The position numbers and the translations under genes are program-made. Shown here piece by piece: positions 9,908 to 22,399 of a stretch of DNA of 64,000 bases. Source of the stretch: Isoetes taiwanensis. Lineage: Eukaryota > Streptophyta > Lycopodiopsida > Isoetales > Isoetaceae. The stretch lies in NCBI GenBank assembly GCA_021234155.1, contig JAJEKV010000051.1, forward strand, positions 10,068,105 to 10,132,104. Reading direction: 5' to 3'. The first letter of the stretch is position 1, and each line of letters opens with the position of its first letter. The notes below the pieces were generated by a model that was not told where the DNA came from, made no database searches, and worked only from the letters and a program-made list of their open reading frames with translations.

Positions 9908-11149
9908 CTAGGTTTTGGGTTTTAGATGGGACATTAGGTATGGACATGGTCTCCTCTCTCCCAAAATCTGGGCAAGCTAGCATTCTCCAAGTGCCAGAGA
10001 ACGTGTTAACAGATGAGGATCATCTTTTTGAAGACCAAGTACACAAAGCAATCTTGCTTGAACAGGTGTGACTTCTGTAATTGTGATGTCTCGAGATTAT
10101 TGGTCGTTATTGCCTGAGTGCGATTTTTTTCTATTTAGGAAACAAATGCAAGAGAAGTTATTTATCCAGATAGCCCGATGAAGCCAGCGCAGTAGAGAGG
10201 GATATTTTATCTGAACGTTACGATCCACGGGCACTTAAGGTGGATGACTTGTAAAAGCTTTCGTGTTGGCATACTGTACTAGAAATCTAAAGCTCTTCAT
10301 GTGCTTGCAGGAGAGATGCCTGAAGATGACATCCTGAACATCGAGCAGAGGTTGCCTCTAAAAGCGGGGAAGATCTACTCATCATGTACAAGGTAGCCTT
10401 AGCACACACTACAACAGTTCATTCTTATGAGATTCATTCTTATGAGAAGGGATATTTATTTTGTTCATAAGCATGTCTAGTGGCTCTTATCATTTCTCCA
10501 GCAAATTAATTGGTTGAATTGATCATCGGTATTATTTTCTGTTCAAAATCTCTGTTCTCTTCCATTTTGCTGCTTGCTTCAATGCAGACAAGATCTTCTT
10601 TTTGCTTGGAAATTATTTCATGTAAAGAATTTTACTGTAAGACCCTTCCTGTTCATTGCTATAGCTGTGTCAACATTCGATGCTCCAGTTATTGGCGAGA
10701 GGTAACGTGATGATAATTTGAGAGTTTTATTGGGGACCTTTACAATTATACCTTTGGCTGCATGATAGTTCGTCATATTGTGCTGGCTGAAGGTTTGGGA
10801 CGTATTTCACATACCAAAGGATGAAGTGTTGAATAAGCTAATGGTCTTGTTTTGAGTGGAGGTGAAAATAATTTTGGAGACTTTATCTTCCTTAAACTTG
10901 TTGACAGTGTATCATGTCCCTTGTCAAACTCAGCCATTTATTAGTGTCTCAAACAAATTGCATACAATTCATGAAAGACTGGACATTTATTAAGACCTGG
11001 TGCCATCATTGGAGAGAATATTGTTATGTTATTGCAGATTGGCCGTTTTCTTCTATGTTCTCATTATATTTTATATGTGCAGACAATACAGAAATTGGCA
11101 ATCTCTTATAGGCAGGTTGCAAGAGGCCGATTCCGAGCGCCGGCCATAG
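9908..11149 (+). CDS. Unidentified multi-exon gene, possibly damaged
   Basis: Five coding-like blocks with splice-like edges are visible. Exon A runs to 10,065 (WVLDGTLGMDMVSSLP..., ending HKAILLEQ) with donor CAG|GTGTGA. Exon B is 10,139-10,239. Exon C is about 10,311-10,392 (MPEDDILNIEQRLPLKAGK). Exon D is 10,588-10,701 (QDLLFAWKLFHVKNFTVRPF). The last exon is 11,083-11,149, ending in TAG. C to D and D to the last exon are in phase. Exon B needs a frame change around 10,175 to join the upstream frame to ASAVERDILSERYDPRALK, so either a splice site is misplaced or the gene carries a frameshift. The start may be the ATG at 9,940 or lie upstream. I do not recognise the family; exon D has a hydrophobic stretch but no clear membrane helix. 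Confidence 0.42.
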
Positions 11150-13760
11150 GCTAGCGGCAAATCGACTGTTTTAGTGTCTCCATCTCCATCGTCTTTTATC
11201 CGACTGGAGCTCTGCGGGTTTCTTACAAACGTTTGAGCTAAGTTTTTCCGCATTCTGTGTAGCTTGAGCTGTTGCATTGCTGCAAGAGTTCGTTGTAGGC
11301 TTCTCTTTAAAATTCGAGGCCCCAACATACGAAACGAGAGGTGTTCACAGGCCCCAACATATGATTTGGGTCATAGGATCGATGAATCCGACGATTGTGG
11401 GTCCTGAATAAGGGCACTTGGATTAATATAGGGTTTGCGGAACCCTCCCCTCTCCCCTTTTTGTAAATCGCCTTTTGGAATATATAATGAATAGCCTTGT
11501 TTTCAGCCATCTTGTTCGTCTGTCGCTTTTTTATTTGAATCTGTATAAAAGGGTTTGAGTCGAAAACCATTTACGAGTGATTGTGACTGTGTGCCATCCA
11601 ATTCTGCTAACCAAAAGACACTGGGTTGGACCACTTTAACAATCACATAAGATCCTATATCGAAACTTCATTAATTTCCAAGAATGATGTTTGTATTTGG
11701 AATCATACGATAGAACTAAGTCACCTTATCCAAAAAATTTGTGCTTGATCTTGTCATCATGCCAGGATTTCCTCAATTTGTTACAAGCAAGTACATGGAA
11801 ATAGGCATCACGACAAATCTCATAAAGTTATTGGAACTAATATACATGTTCCTGCAGAGTAGTTGGTGGGTTATGAACTTGTTGAAAAATTGTTTGGATG
11901 TACACTGGAAAGTAGAAAAGCAAAAGCGAGAGACAAGGGCCAATGAAGCTAACGAATAAACTATGACTGATCTATGTCATACAATAGACATTCATATATA
12001 CAACAGAAGTCTCAAAGGATGTGTAGCACTAATGGGCATGGAAGGCAGAGCACCAAAGTGTCTACTGCCATGTATCTGTATATATCTGTATCTTATTATT
12101 TCTAACATTCCCCTTCAAGATGCAGATACTTACACTTAATCAACTGCTACACAATAAGATTATCTACAATCTGTGTTGTTTGTTTTCTCTTTCTTTTTTT
12201 GTTCCTGGAATTTAATAGCTTCTATGTCCAAACAAGAATGTCCTCATATTTCTTGGTGTCTCCAGGCTCATACTATTCAATCTCGAACACATTTGGTGTT
12301 CCATATACAAAATCTTCGACATAAAACCTGCACAAATGGTTGGTGCTCTCCTTCAAGCTATTGTATTTCTCTTGAAGGAATACATCAAAATATATGAAAA
12401 TACATTGCTATTGCTTCCATATAGCCACACAATGCTCTCTCAAATCTGTTATTCTTCAATCAATTCCAGCGCATAGGGTAAATTGTTCATAATAGCTTTG
12501 CCATAATCTAGTCTGTACTTTGAATGCTCCTCAAAGCTTCACAAAACCTGGCCACACAGTGCTTAATTTCTGGACCACATGTATATCAGATTACATACAA
12601 ATACAACAATCTTCTTCTGAATATGTCAGATTATATCTGAACACAGCCACACAATGTCAAATAGATTTACTTGGAACTCATAGTATCCAAATGTTTCCTC
12701 TGTGTGGTTAGCCAATGTGCTAAGATAACAATCACTCGAGTCCACGTGATGATCTCTCGATCTGCAATATGCAAATAATACACAATACTTCTTCACGGCA
12801 CATTTTCTTGAATCACATAGTATCTATCTCCATGAATCATGCAACCATACCACAAAATTAGACAACATATAAGACCAAACACCCTTTTAATCCATAAAGC
12901 CACAAAAAATGGATTTTATGTTCACATCACGTCATTTTTTCAAGAATCCTGCCTTTACAATCTAACTAATCAATACATTAAGCAATCATTCCTCCTCGAC
13001 CCCAGCCCAAACCACAATTATCAATATAGGCACCTGTGTCTTACAAGTTCATGGCCCGAGGTGTAGGAGGGGCTAATTGGGCACACGAGCGCAACCAACC
13101 TCTTTCAGTATCATAGTCTCTCAAGAAAGGGTCGCAGTTAGCTTCCCTGCGTTGCTGGCGTTCAAGAGGGCAGCAGTTTGGCGAAGAAGTACCTCCTGAG
13201 TGAAACCAGGAACAAACATCTTGGAGGAAAAGAACGAACTAAGACCCGGCAGCGACGACAATGTTTGTGGTCTAGGTCAGGTTTGGGATCGTTTGCAAGA
13301 CAACCCTTAGAGATGACCCTTGAATCAAACAGACAAATCCTAAGTATAGAGTGTCACGCAGAATTTTGCAGAAGGGCTAAGAAACAATGAACAGAATGAA
13401 TAGAAAAGAGAACAAGAGAAATATCAATGGCAAAACGAGAATCCCTTGATATGATGAAACAAGATACAAGAGCTTCGCCTAAACGTAGAGAGTAAAAACA
13501 AGAAAATGCTAAGTCTTATCTAGCTTCTAAGTCTAAGCTTCTGATATTAGTACAATGGCCTTGGTAAAATTGCCGTTAGGAGACAGCAGCTACTTACTCC
13601 CGAGATGTCTGCTGACACTTTGAGAAATCTCCTTAATCAATGGTGGCTGAGTGGATCTGTCACGCCTTGAAGCCCGAGATTCTTGCCGTGAAGGACCCTC
13701 TCTAAGGTCGTGCAGTGTTCACGCTATGGGATCCCTTTGTCTCTTATGTTGTGGCGTGGT
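11150..13760. other. Mostly intergenic; repeat fragment at 11,298-11,400
   Basis: At 11,298-11,400 a piece of the tandem repeat tail recurs (GCTTCTCTTTAAAATTCGAG, CACAGGCCCCAACATATGAT, TAGGATCGATGAATC). The remaining 2.3 kb contains only short ORFs. The frame at 11,741-11,959 (72 codons) is the most protein-like, but it lacks splice support and I do not recognise it. Confidence 0.4.
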
Positions 13761-13771
13761 TTTGGGCATGG

Positions 13772-13859
13772 ATGGGAGCTAATGTTGACTCGGGGTGCTT
13801 CTCACGGGGCTTCTTTAGATATGGGAGCTAATGTTGATTCGGGGTGCTTCTCACGGGGA
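13772..13859. repeat. 49-bp tandem duplication at a LINE 5' edge
   Basis: ATGGGAGCTAATGTTGAYTC through CTCACGGGG is repeated with a 49-bp period, immediately before the first recognisable LINE coding sequence. Confidence 0.7.
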
Positions 13860-13864
13860 TATAG

Positions 13865-15420
13865 AAAGAATAGTCCTCTGTCTTTGTTATTTGGCTAATG
13901 GTAAAGCACATGATGTTTTTGGCTTAAGCGCAGAGCATCTAAAATGGGCAGGTACTTGTATCTATTCTTTAGTTGCAAAAATACTTACAATGGCTATGAG
14001 ACAAGGTTTTCCACTTGATTGATGTCGGAACAAGGTGGTTCCCATATATATAGGCAGAGCGAGGCATGATGCAAATAATTATCAGACCAGTATAGTAAGT
14101 AGTCTATTTTCTAAGCTTTTTACCACTCTCTTAGAAAAGAGATAAGTATTTGGGCATAGCACACTCAAAAGCATGCAGAGTCACAAGCAAGTTTTGAAGC
14201 AGGGAGGGCTACTTTAAACCATTTACTAGTGTTAAAAACCATATTTGACGCGGTTACGGGTACTAAAAAACCAGTTTACATGGCATTTGTAGACTTTAAT
14301 AAAGCATTTGATAAGGTGACACGTGACCAATTGTGGGAAAGGTTGGATAAGTTGAAGGTGCCCAAGGGGGTTAGAGATGCAACCCAAGTTCTGTATGAAA
14401 AAGTGCTTGTGCAATTACCTTTACCATTTTCATTGGATATCCAGGACCATGCCGAAAGCAATCTTGGGTGAAATAGGGATGCCCGCTATCCCCCACACTG
14501 TTTGAACTTTTTATTGATGGTCTAGATGATTGGTTGGTTGAGAATTGCCCAGGGGGAATAGAAATACATAGATATGTAATCCAAATGCAAATGATGTAGT
14601 CATTTATGTGCCTTCCAAGGATCATGCAAAGGCATTTGGAAGGGTTGGGCAATTTTTGTGATCAAAATGGTATGCAAGTGAACCTTGAAAAAACGAGCAT
14701 TATGACAGTGGGAGCGCTTAAACAAGAACTCAGATATAAGGGGAATGTAGTAAGTATGTGTAATTCATACAAATATTTGGGTCTTGTATCAAGCAGGATC
14801 ATAGATGGAATGCGTGCATCACACAATGAATTGATGGTGGACAAAGGGCTATATATGCATTGCAGAGCATGTGTAGGAGAACACACATTTGATCGTGGAA
14901 TCTTAAGGTGAGAATCTTTCAGCCGCTTGTGCATAGCGTAGTCTTATATAGATGTGAAATTTGGGGACCAAGTTTGCCGTTTTTCTTATGGGATGATATT
15001 GAGCAGGTCTTAAAAAAATTCTTGAGACTGGAATTTGGGAGTTAAAGCCCAAACACCTTACTCTATTATATTAGTAGAATGTGGTCCTGCCTTTGGAAGG
15101 GGAAGCAATCCTTAGAATGGTTTGTTCCAAGATGTTAAGAAGTGGCTCAATAAATGGGATATATAGTGGGATGAAGTGATCTTAGTAAAATCTGATTTAA
15201 GACAATGGATATCCCGAAAGGTACATCATGGTCACAGCCCAAGACCAAAATGATTTTGTATAAGCAAAATATTAATCCCACATTGGCATTGGCAGGGCAC
15301 CTGAGGCAAAATACTTCCATTAAAAAACAATATGCTATTTGTAGTATTCGACTTAGTTCACATCATTTAGGTATGGATGTGGATAGATGAGGACATATTA
15401 TTCCTAAAGATCATATGGGA
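13865..15420 (+). pseudogene. Decayed LINE reverse transcriptase (subfamily 2)
   Basis: Conserved blocks appear in order across several frames: NGKAHDVFGLSAEHLKW (13,900s), a VVPIY block (14,030s), then AFVDFNKAFDKVTRDQLW (14,285-14,340; motif A with its Asp). A GCPLSPTLFELFIDGLDDWL-type motif B region follows at 14,480-14,530, then RHLEGL...NGMQVNLEKTSIM and YKYLGLV. The YxDD region near 14,590 is destroyed. A LYRCEIWGP block near 14,945 marks the RT-distal domain. Many stops and frameshifts make it non-functional. It resembles the minus-strand copy at 33.6-36.4 kb more than the 20-25 kb copy. Confidence 0.75.
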
Positions 15421-15439
15421 ATGGCCTAGTACAACCATT

Positions 15440-17535
15440 ATGATTAGGATTAAAAAACCCCTGTCTCGAAAGGTTTTCAAGGGAAAAACCTTTGTAGTAA
15501 TGATGATACTAGACAAGCAAGAAGAAAAGATGACTAGGCGATGATGACTACTGAGGGCTCAGGGCTTAGTAATTGAAGATGCTCATCGAGAGCCTCAAGT
15601 ATATATAATATCAAGTCATGCACAGATGGGGCTCTAAAAAATTGTGGGGGCGTAGAATGGAATGTTAAAGTCAAATAACAATTCCAAACTATCTTAAAAG
15701 CAGGAAATCTTAGCAGAGTATAGGTTTCATCTTCAATAACCTGTAACTGGCAACATGCACATAATCTCAATTCTTGTAGCAATTGCAGCCGCTCCCATCT
15801 ACTTGTCTCAATCTGTAGCTTGTGGGACCCTGTGCAAATTGATGCAATAGCTACAAGCATTTTCTTGGACAAGGAAGCAAGCAAATAATCTTGTGGTTCT
15901 GGTGCCAAATGGGATTTACATGTGCGTGATAAAGAAAAGTTTTACCTTGGGCTAAGGTAACTGCATCCCACATCTTATGAGAAAAACGACCATCGAGATA
16001 TTGTTGTAAAAGCTCAGGATCAGAACTAGCAAGCACCATGCAGTGTTCTGGTTGCACAGACCAACTGGCAAACCATGCATTACAATTTTCTTTCCAATAT
16101 CATTTCAAACACTGGGGAGATTTAGCCATGGCCGCAAGAAGAAGCTATCTATCATCATCCATGTGATGCACTTTGCTGATATAATGGAGGTGGTGCTTCA
16201 GCAGAATATTGAAGAGGCCAAAAACCCTGTCTCTTGTAAAAGAATAGCATAGGGCACCGTAGTTTTGACTCCTAGACTGTAAGTGAGAAAGGACGTTTGC
16301 ACCTGTTCTAAGCTCTCCCAAGCACTAGTACTAATAGCAGCCTTCGTGAAGTCAAAGAAGCAACAATACAGGTCCTGCCAGCGATTTCTGTTATCCTCAA
16401 CGTGAAATATGGTCGATGGTTGAGTGCCACGGTCTAAAGCCTCGTTGCGTGAGGGTCCACACATCTGCTGCCCCGGCCACGATAGAAGGCAACGCAATCA
16501 TAGTCGTGAGACCCCCATACTTCAGAACCATACAGTAAAATAGGTTCTACCAAAGCCCAAAACAAGTGGGCTTTCCCTGACCAATCGTGAATCTCTGTGC
16601 GAAAACAATTGTTTTGCATTGCATAGAGTGTTCTCCCGCCAGCAGTCACATGCTTGGTAATATATTGTTCTCAAAGTGTGTTCTTACAGAACTCTACACC
16701 AAGATACTTGTAGCTATCTACAACTTCAACCTCGTGGCTATCATAGTGCAATGTTATTGAACTATCAAGAGCTTGGTCTTTTGGAGATTAACATGCAGGC
16801 CTATGTTCTCACAAAATCTGTACAGAGCACGTAAATGTTGTTGCATACTAGCAACAGTATGCGCCATAAGCGAAACATCATCAACACGCATAAGTTGCCT
16901 GATGATATAGTGTGCTAAATGTGGGCCTTCATCCACCATGGTGATTAAGACATTCTTCCAATTGATCAATGTACAAGCCAACGAGTGTAGGAGATAGAGC
17001 ACAACTCTGAAATACTCTAATATTGCTAGTGGTTTGATACCCGATGCTGAAAACTTAGCAAAGACCCTTTCATAGAGCCGATAAACTGCATTTTGAAGGT
17101 CTTGTGGAACCCCAAGTGCTTACAAGCGCTACTAAAGAAGCTCGCGAGGTACTGTACCAAAGGCAGAAGTAAAATCCACGAAACATATATAAGGTCTTGT
17201 TTCAAGTTTCGACTATGTTCAATAAGCATGCACAATGCAAAAATATGGTCTATCATAGAATGGCCTGGACGAAAGCCTGCCTTCCCTACAGCACGCACAC
17301 TAGTATGTTCAGCCCATGATGTTAACCGCTTCTCAGTAATACTGGCTAGGAGCTTGGAAAATATGGAACTAACCGGGAACTAACCATGATCATGTGATAA
17401 TTCGAAGGATCATTCTTATCACCTGCTTTGTGAATTGGTACGACCTTACTGATAGCCCAAGTTTCTGGCAATCCTTCTTGCAAAGCTTGATTTAAAAGAG
17501 CAGTGATGATTAGAAGCAATAACGGACCCCCCGGA
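15440..17535 (-). pseudogene. Decayed 5'-truncated LINE, minus strand
   Basis: From right to left: QEGLPETWAISKVVPIHKAGD, GFRPGHSMIDHIFALCMLIE, a damaged motif A region, MRVDDVSLMAH (motif C as VDD), HVNLQKTKLLIV, LFWALVEPILLYGSEVWGSH, VQTSFL..SLGVKTTVPYAI, and the C-terminal knuckle LCACCQLQVIEDETYTLL. The 3' UTR hairpin lies at about 15,450-15,490. The 5' end stops at an A-rich run (17,536-17,552). Frameshifts and stops abound. It lies tail to tail with the plus-strand LINE ending near 15,420. Confidence 0.8.
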
Positions 17536-17559
17536 AAAAAAAAAAAAAAAAACAAATAT

Positions 17560-17672
17560 GTAGCATAATACAGGGGTTTTTTTTGTACTTTTATACCGTT
17601 TTCTCTAAGGTTTTCATATGATTTGGTGGGCGTATTGCATAAGGTGTACTAATTGGTACATCTAGAGCGCAC
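17560..17672. repeat. Second copy of the dispersed repeat at 9,472
   Basis: Matches 9,472-9,600: CAGGGGTTTTTTTTGTAC, GGTTTTCATATGATTT, GCGTATTGCATAAGG. It lies just outside the 5' end of the minus-strand LINE. Confidence 0.6.
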
Positions 17673-19454
17673 CAAGTATTTGCATGCAACTTGCGCCCTT
17701 TTTTATTTGGCCCTTCTTAATGGTCAAGATCAAAGGGCTTACAACAAAAGCCCTCTTTAAAAAGACAAGATCGAAGGGCTTACAACAAAAGCCCGCTTTT
17801 TGGAAAAAAAAAAAGGAAATAAGGAAAAAAAAAAAGAGAACACATGCAACCATCGTGCATATGCACTCTAGGGTTTCAGAGAGACTTTAGGGTTTCATCT
17901 GGTCTGGTAGTCGTGTCCATGCCCAGATGCTTCCAGATGCTTGCCAAGCAGGGTTCCAGAGGAGAAGCTCATCGAGCCCTTCCGAAGAAAAACAGAAACA
18001 CATGTAAGTTTCCGCCCAGAAGAGGAAGAATCAAAGCTGCCATTTTCCCAGGCATGCTCCAAGCATGTGGATTGATTTCCTCTGCACAGCAGGAACACGA
18101 AAGCTTGATCCTGAAAGAGGACAGAGAGAACTTTTCTGTGCCCTGCAACCGGAGAAGTGGAAAGCGTTGTTGCCTGCTTGGTTTTGTTTTCAGATGAACA
18201 AGGGAAATTTTATTTCTTATTTCTGGCAGATTCATATTTTCGTTTGATATTTGTTGAAAGAGACCCATTCCATTTGTTGCGATTTCTGGGCGTGTTCGAT
18301 TTGCAGTGATCTTGTACAAATCGGGCAGTGTTGAAATCATATATTTGAAGATGTGCAGCTGCAAATTTTGTTTCCGGTATTTTGAAGGCATCTGGGCTTG
18401 CTCGATTTGTAGTGATCTTGTACAAATCGGGCAGCGTTGAAATCATACAGTTGATGATGCGCATCAGGTATCTTGCATAGGATCTGCACATGAAATATGC
18501 AAGCAGAATATTTTTATGATTGTGTTGGTGCTATCCGAATTCACATTCCTAGACAGGCATAGAAGCTCAGACATTACTCAATGATGAAAGGTAAAGTAAG
18601 AATTTGATTTATTGTTCATAAGTTTTTCCTAAAACCAGTATAGTCTTATGCCACAGTAGGATATTACATTGGAAAACTTTGTGGAATAAGCGTTTCTTAG
18701 TTCAAAAGCTATCGCATTCTTCTACTTTTTCAACTGGCCTCTGTTGATCTCCTTTTGTATCAAGGGCATGGGAAAAAATGATGAATCCATGTTTTCTACC
18801 GCCGCTCTCTACTCTCTATTCTAGTGAGGAGAATGCAAATAGGCTTTTAGAATCTGTGGGCCTTTGAATGGCAGTTCAGATTGTATGGCAATGATAATCT
18901 TGCCAGACACATGCTTTTCCAAAGGTACATATTCTGCGTTAGCTCATGGTGGTTTGCATTTGAGAGCCAGCTCTTCTATCATAGACAAATGCTCATTAGT
19001 CAACAACTCCGCTTGAGTCGTTGTTAAGCAAGTGGTCGTTGTGCTATATATTAATAATCTGTTCTAAATGTACACTTGTGTTGTTTTGTAGGATATATGT
19101 GAAGAAAGGAGAAAGCCATGTTGCCATGGAATTTTGCATGCATGTACATCAATTCTTCATCAAACAATAGAGAACTATACATCTCTTTCAGCTTGTTACA
19201 CATCTATTCTCATTAATTTGGATACACATTCTTTTGATAACATAAAGAAGATTCCAAGTTATAAAGAAGATTCCAAGTTCTGTTAATGCCTCAATGAGTC
19301 AAATCCATAGTGTGATTGTGCAAAGATGCTTTATCTTATCTTATTTTTGGCCTTATTGGAGTATATTACTTTTACTTTATTTTCTATTTCAAATTCTTAA
19401 ATAAATATACGATTGAATATATCTATGATATCATTACAAATATATTTTCTATTA
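17673..19454. other. Intergenic; 106-bp tandem duplication at 18,296-18,450
   Basis: TCGATTTGYAGTGATCTTGT plus ACAAATCGGGCAGYGTTGAA occurs at 18,296 and again at 18,402. Oligo-A and AAAGCCC-rich words lie at 17,690-17,840. No gene is supported; short ORFs at 17,844-18,391 overlap one another in several frames without splice logic. Confidence 0.5.
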
Positions 19455-19970
19455 TGTTCATCTAAGTTACCAATGTTTGCTTTTGTTAGGCCCGAAGGGC
19501 CGAAATTTTTTTTCGATATAACAACCAACACATAGCTATCATTAACATTATTAACACAAACCACTGCATCCAATGCATTTAAATTAAAATCCCCCTCAAA
19601 CCCCCTTTGGTTTGGGTGCATATTCACACGGGGGTTACTTCGGGCAACGAGAGTTGTTGGATGGGCATATTTGCCCTTTATTCCTCGATCTGGACCGTAT
19701 ATAGCGATCCTCGTTTGTGGGGTATCACTGTACAAGTTTTTGTATACTGTATATTGAGGTTTACAAAATACTATAAGGTTTGAAGGAATGTACTTAATGG
19801 TGTTAATTTTGTACATGTATTGTAAGTTTTTAGGGGCTCTCGCTGCCCTACGTAACCCCCCGTGTGAATATGCACCCAAACCAAAGGGGGTTTGAGGGGG
19901 ATTTTAATTTAAATGCATTGGATGCAGTGGTTTGTGTTAATAATGTTAATGATAGCTATGTGTTGGTTGC
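19455..19970. mobile_element. Fold-back (long inverted repeat) element, copy 2
   Basis: The same inverted arms as copy 1 lie at about 19,575-19,660 and 19,828-19,915. The complete end is on the left here: the flank shared with copy 1, the hairpin GGCCCGAAGGGCC at 19,490-19,502, an oligo-T run, then the arm. The right end is truncated after TATGTGTTGGTTGC. The centre (GGGCATATTTGCCC, TCGTTTGTGGGGTAT) is the reverse complement of copy 1. Confidence 0.78.
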
Positions 19971-20290
19971 AAACCTTGAAGATCGGGAGACTTGCGACTG
20001 GAGATGAGGACCATACATTGCTTCAATGTACTATACAATGTATTATTTGATAAGTTTGGAATACACTACAAAGATTTGCCAACCTTTTTCGCGCTAAATG
20101 GGATATATTAGGGAAGTATTGAATTGAGCTTTTACAATATAGAGAAGTTTGTATGCATAATCATAATGTTGATGATAATGACTGTTTGAGTGAGAGTGAT
20201 GAGCTAGATGAGGACTCAGAAACTCAACTATTATTTTACGATGGCATATAAAATTGTCGTCTAATAGGCCTTCGAGGCCTCCCATAGACA
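19971..20290. other. Short intergenic stretch
   Basis: An acidic 25-codon frame near 20,165-20,250 (DCLSESDELDEDSE) could be a protein remnant but is too short to assign. Confidence 0.35.
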
Positions 20291-20296
20291 TAATAC

Positions 20297-20342
20297 TCCC
20301 TCCCTCCCTCCCTCCCTCCCTCCCTCTCTCTCTCTCTCTCTT
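20297..20342. repeat. Compound microsatellite (CCCT)n(CT)n
   Basis: About seven TCCC units followed by a short CT run, directly upstream of the long LINE. It may be part of, or the target of, that insertion. Confidence 0.85.
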
Positions 20343-20779
20343 TCCGGGTCACACTTCTCTAGGCGTTGTTGACCTGCCATTGACTTCAGCTATTGACTTG
20401 AGGTTCTAGCCATTGCCTTGTTGTTTTAGACTTCGACTTGCCAAATAACCTTTTGTAGATCTTGTCCTTTTCCATCTAAATTGGATCGATGCCCAGTTTA
20501 AGAGTTCAAAACTCAAGAGCTTGGCCAAATTTTGCCTCAATTGCTCTCATTTTCAAAAAATTCCACAACAGCGGGAATTGAACCTCCTATCCCCAGAGTT
20601 GAACCATTGAGGGCGGGCATCTTTTATGCTTCCTTTCATGCCTTCTACTTGTTAGAGGCTTCAGACTACATTGACCCCTTCCGAATTTGCATCCTTCTAG
20701 CCCCCCACTCTACTCCTAGACCCCATATATAATCATGGAGACTCCAATTGCCCCTTCCCCAAGCCTCAAGGGCATACAT

Positions 20780-22180
20780 CACGATGGTGACGCCCGTCAA
20801 AGCCCCCAATATCAGCCACAGTTATAGCCCCATGGCAGCTTGCCTGCTTGACCCCTTGTGGAGGAGCACATAGACGACCCAACACGAAAACGATCCAGGC
20901 CAAACAATACTGGCAGGGGAGAGGCAGCCACCATGAGGAAAGAGGCCCGCGCAAAAGCCCAATAGATCCAAGTAATGGTTGAGAGAAACACGACTAGGGT
21001 TGCTGGCCTAGCAGAGGAGATACAATCCTCGGTGCTCCAGCTACTCAAAAAGCAACTGGTACAGAGAAACAACGTATCACGGGCATGGAGGCCCACATAC
21101 GGCAACTCGAGCATAGCCTCCGCTTAGTGCACTTTGAAAGGCAGCGAGATAAGCTAGGTCTTGCTGACCTGCGGGCCCGTCTAGACATTGTCCACCAGTA
21201 TTGACGCCACGATGTATAACATGGAACATTTTGAACAGAAGACAAATGCAGCTATCTCCCATCTCCGCTCAGAAGCTGAGAAGACAACCATCATTCATAA
21301 GACCAGCCAAACAGTCACTGCCGAAAGCCAGTTGCAGCTTCAGGCTCTTCAGAATAAGGTCAGCATGCTAGAGACAACCTCATCAGCAGTAGATACTGCA
21401 GCTGCTTCCTGGATATAGAGGTTGGAGAATAGCTCTATTGCTAGGGAACTAGATGTGCAAGAGCTATGGGCAGCCGTCGCCCAACATGATAAAGGCCTCC
21501 ATGCGAATGCTCGCGAGCAAGTGCAACAGTGCATGTACGAATTGACAAGGCAACAATTGCTTCAACAAGAGCTGGCCTCTAGGCTTCAGAGGAGGAAGAC
21601 CCCACCATATGTAACAACTACTACTCAAATGTCTGAGCGTCGCCAGTCCAGACAGGAGACAACTGCTCCATCACGATGACATATGTCGCTACACCCCCAA
21701 TGCAGATCACAGCCCGCACCCCGGAGACAGCATGTAGCACCTATGGAGACAATCAATATTACCCTGATAGTTAAAGAACACAAGGACCTGAAAGGAGCCA
21801 CAATGTTATGGTCCAGTGCCTATCGGAAGAATCAAAGGAAAACCTCATCAAACAGATCCAGAGCCTGGTCCTCTCGCATATGTCATTTCAAACACCCATG
21901 CACATTGCTCGGGCAAGCAGATATGGTGTTCAATGCCATGACCGCCCACGTATTGTCATATTCACAGTCACGGAAGCACTACTACGAGGAGCCATATTGC
22001 GACAAGGCATATAGTTGAAGGGGACATCACTATATGTTGATGAGGACCTTACTACGGCACAACAGGAATCCTGCAGGCAAGAGTTGACCCAAGTTAGAAA
22101 CATTCACGCTGAGGTCATAAATGTGCTGCATCATGCTGCTGCAACCCTTCAGAGTTCTGCTGCCGACTACTGCAAACACT
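20780..22180 (+). pseudogene. LINE ORF1 remnant: coiled coil plus RRM/CTD-like domain
   Basis: Helical, Gln/Ser/Glu-rich frames at 21,188-21,418 (EHFEQKTNAAISHLRSEAEK) and 21,422-21,679 (QELASRLQRRKTPPY) fit the coiled-coil part of LINE ORF1 proteins. After a frame change, 21,808-22,110 reads DRPRIVIFTVTEALLRGAIL then LKGTSLYVDEDLTTAQQESC. The same signature (RPxxLLVRF..., LKGTxFSVQEDLTPAQL) occurs in the two ORF1-only elements at 41-42 kb and 48.7 kb, which ties them to this family. ORF1 proteins bind the LINE RNA as chaperones. At least four stops or frameshifts interrupt this copy. A pyrimidine-rich CTGCTG/CTACTG stretch (22,115-22,290) follows. Confidence 0.65.
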
Positions 22181-22399
22181 ACAGGCGTTGCTACTGCTGC
22201 TACTGCTATTCCCGCCACTCCTGCCGCTTATATGCTGCTTCACCTGCTTCAACTCATGCACTGTATATTTTCCTCCAAGCTGCTACTGCAATTCCAGGCA
22301 CACTGCCACTCACAAATAGGAATTGTGCCTATGTATGGTCTTTTGGAATTGCCGGGACTACCCTTGACAGAAAGTAGATAATCTCAATTCTTTTGCTGC

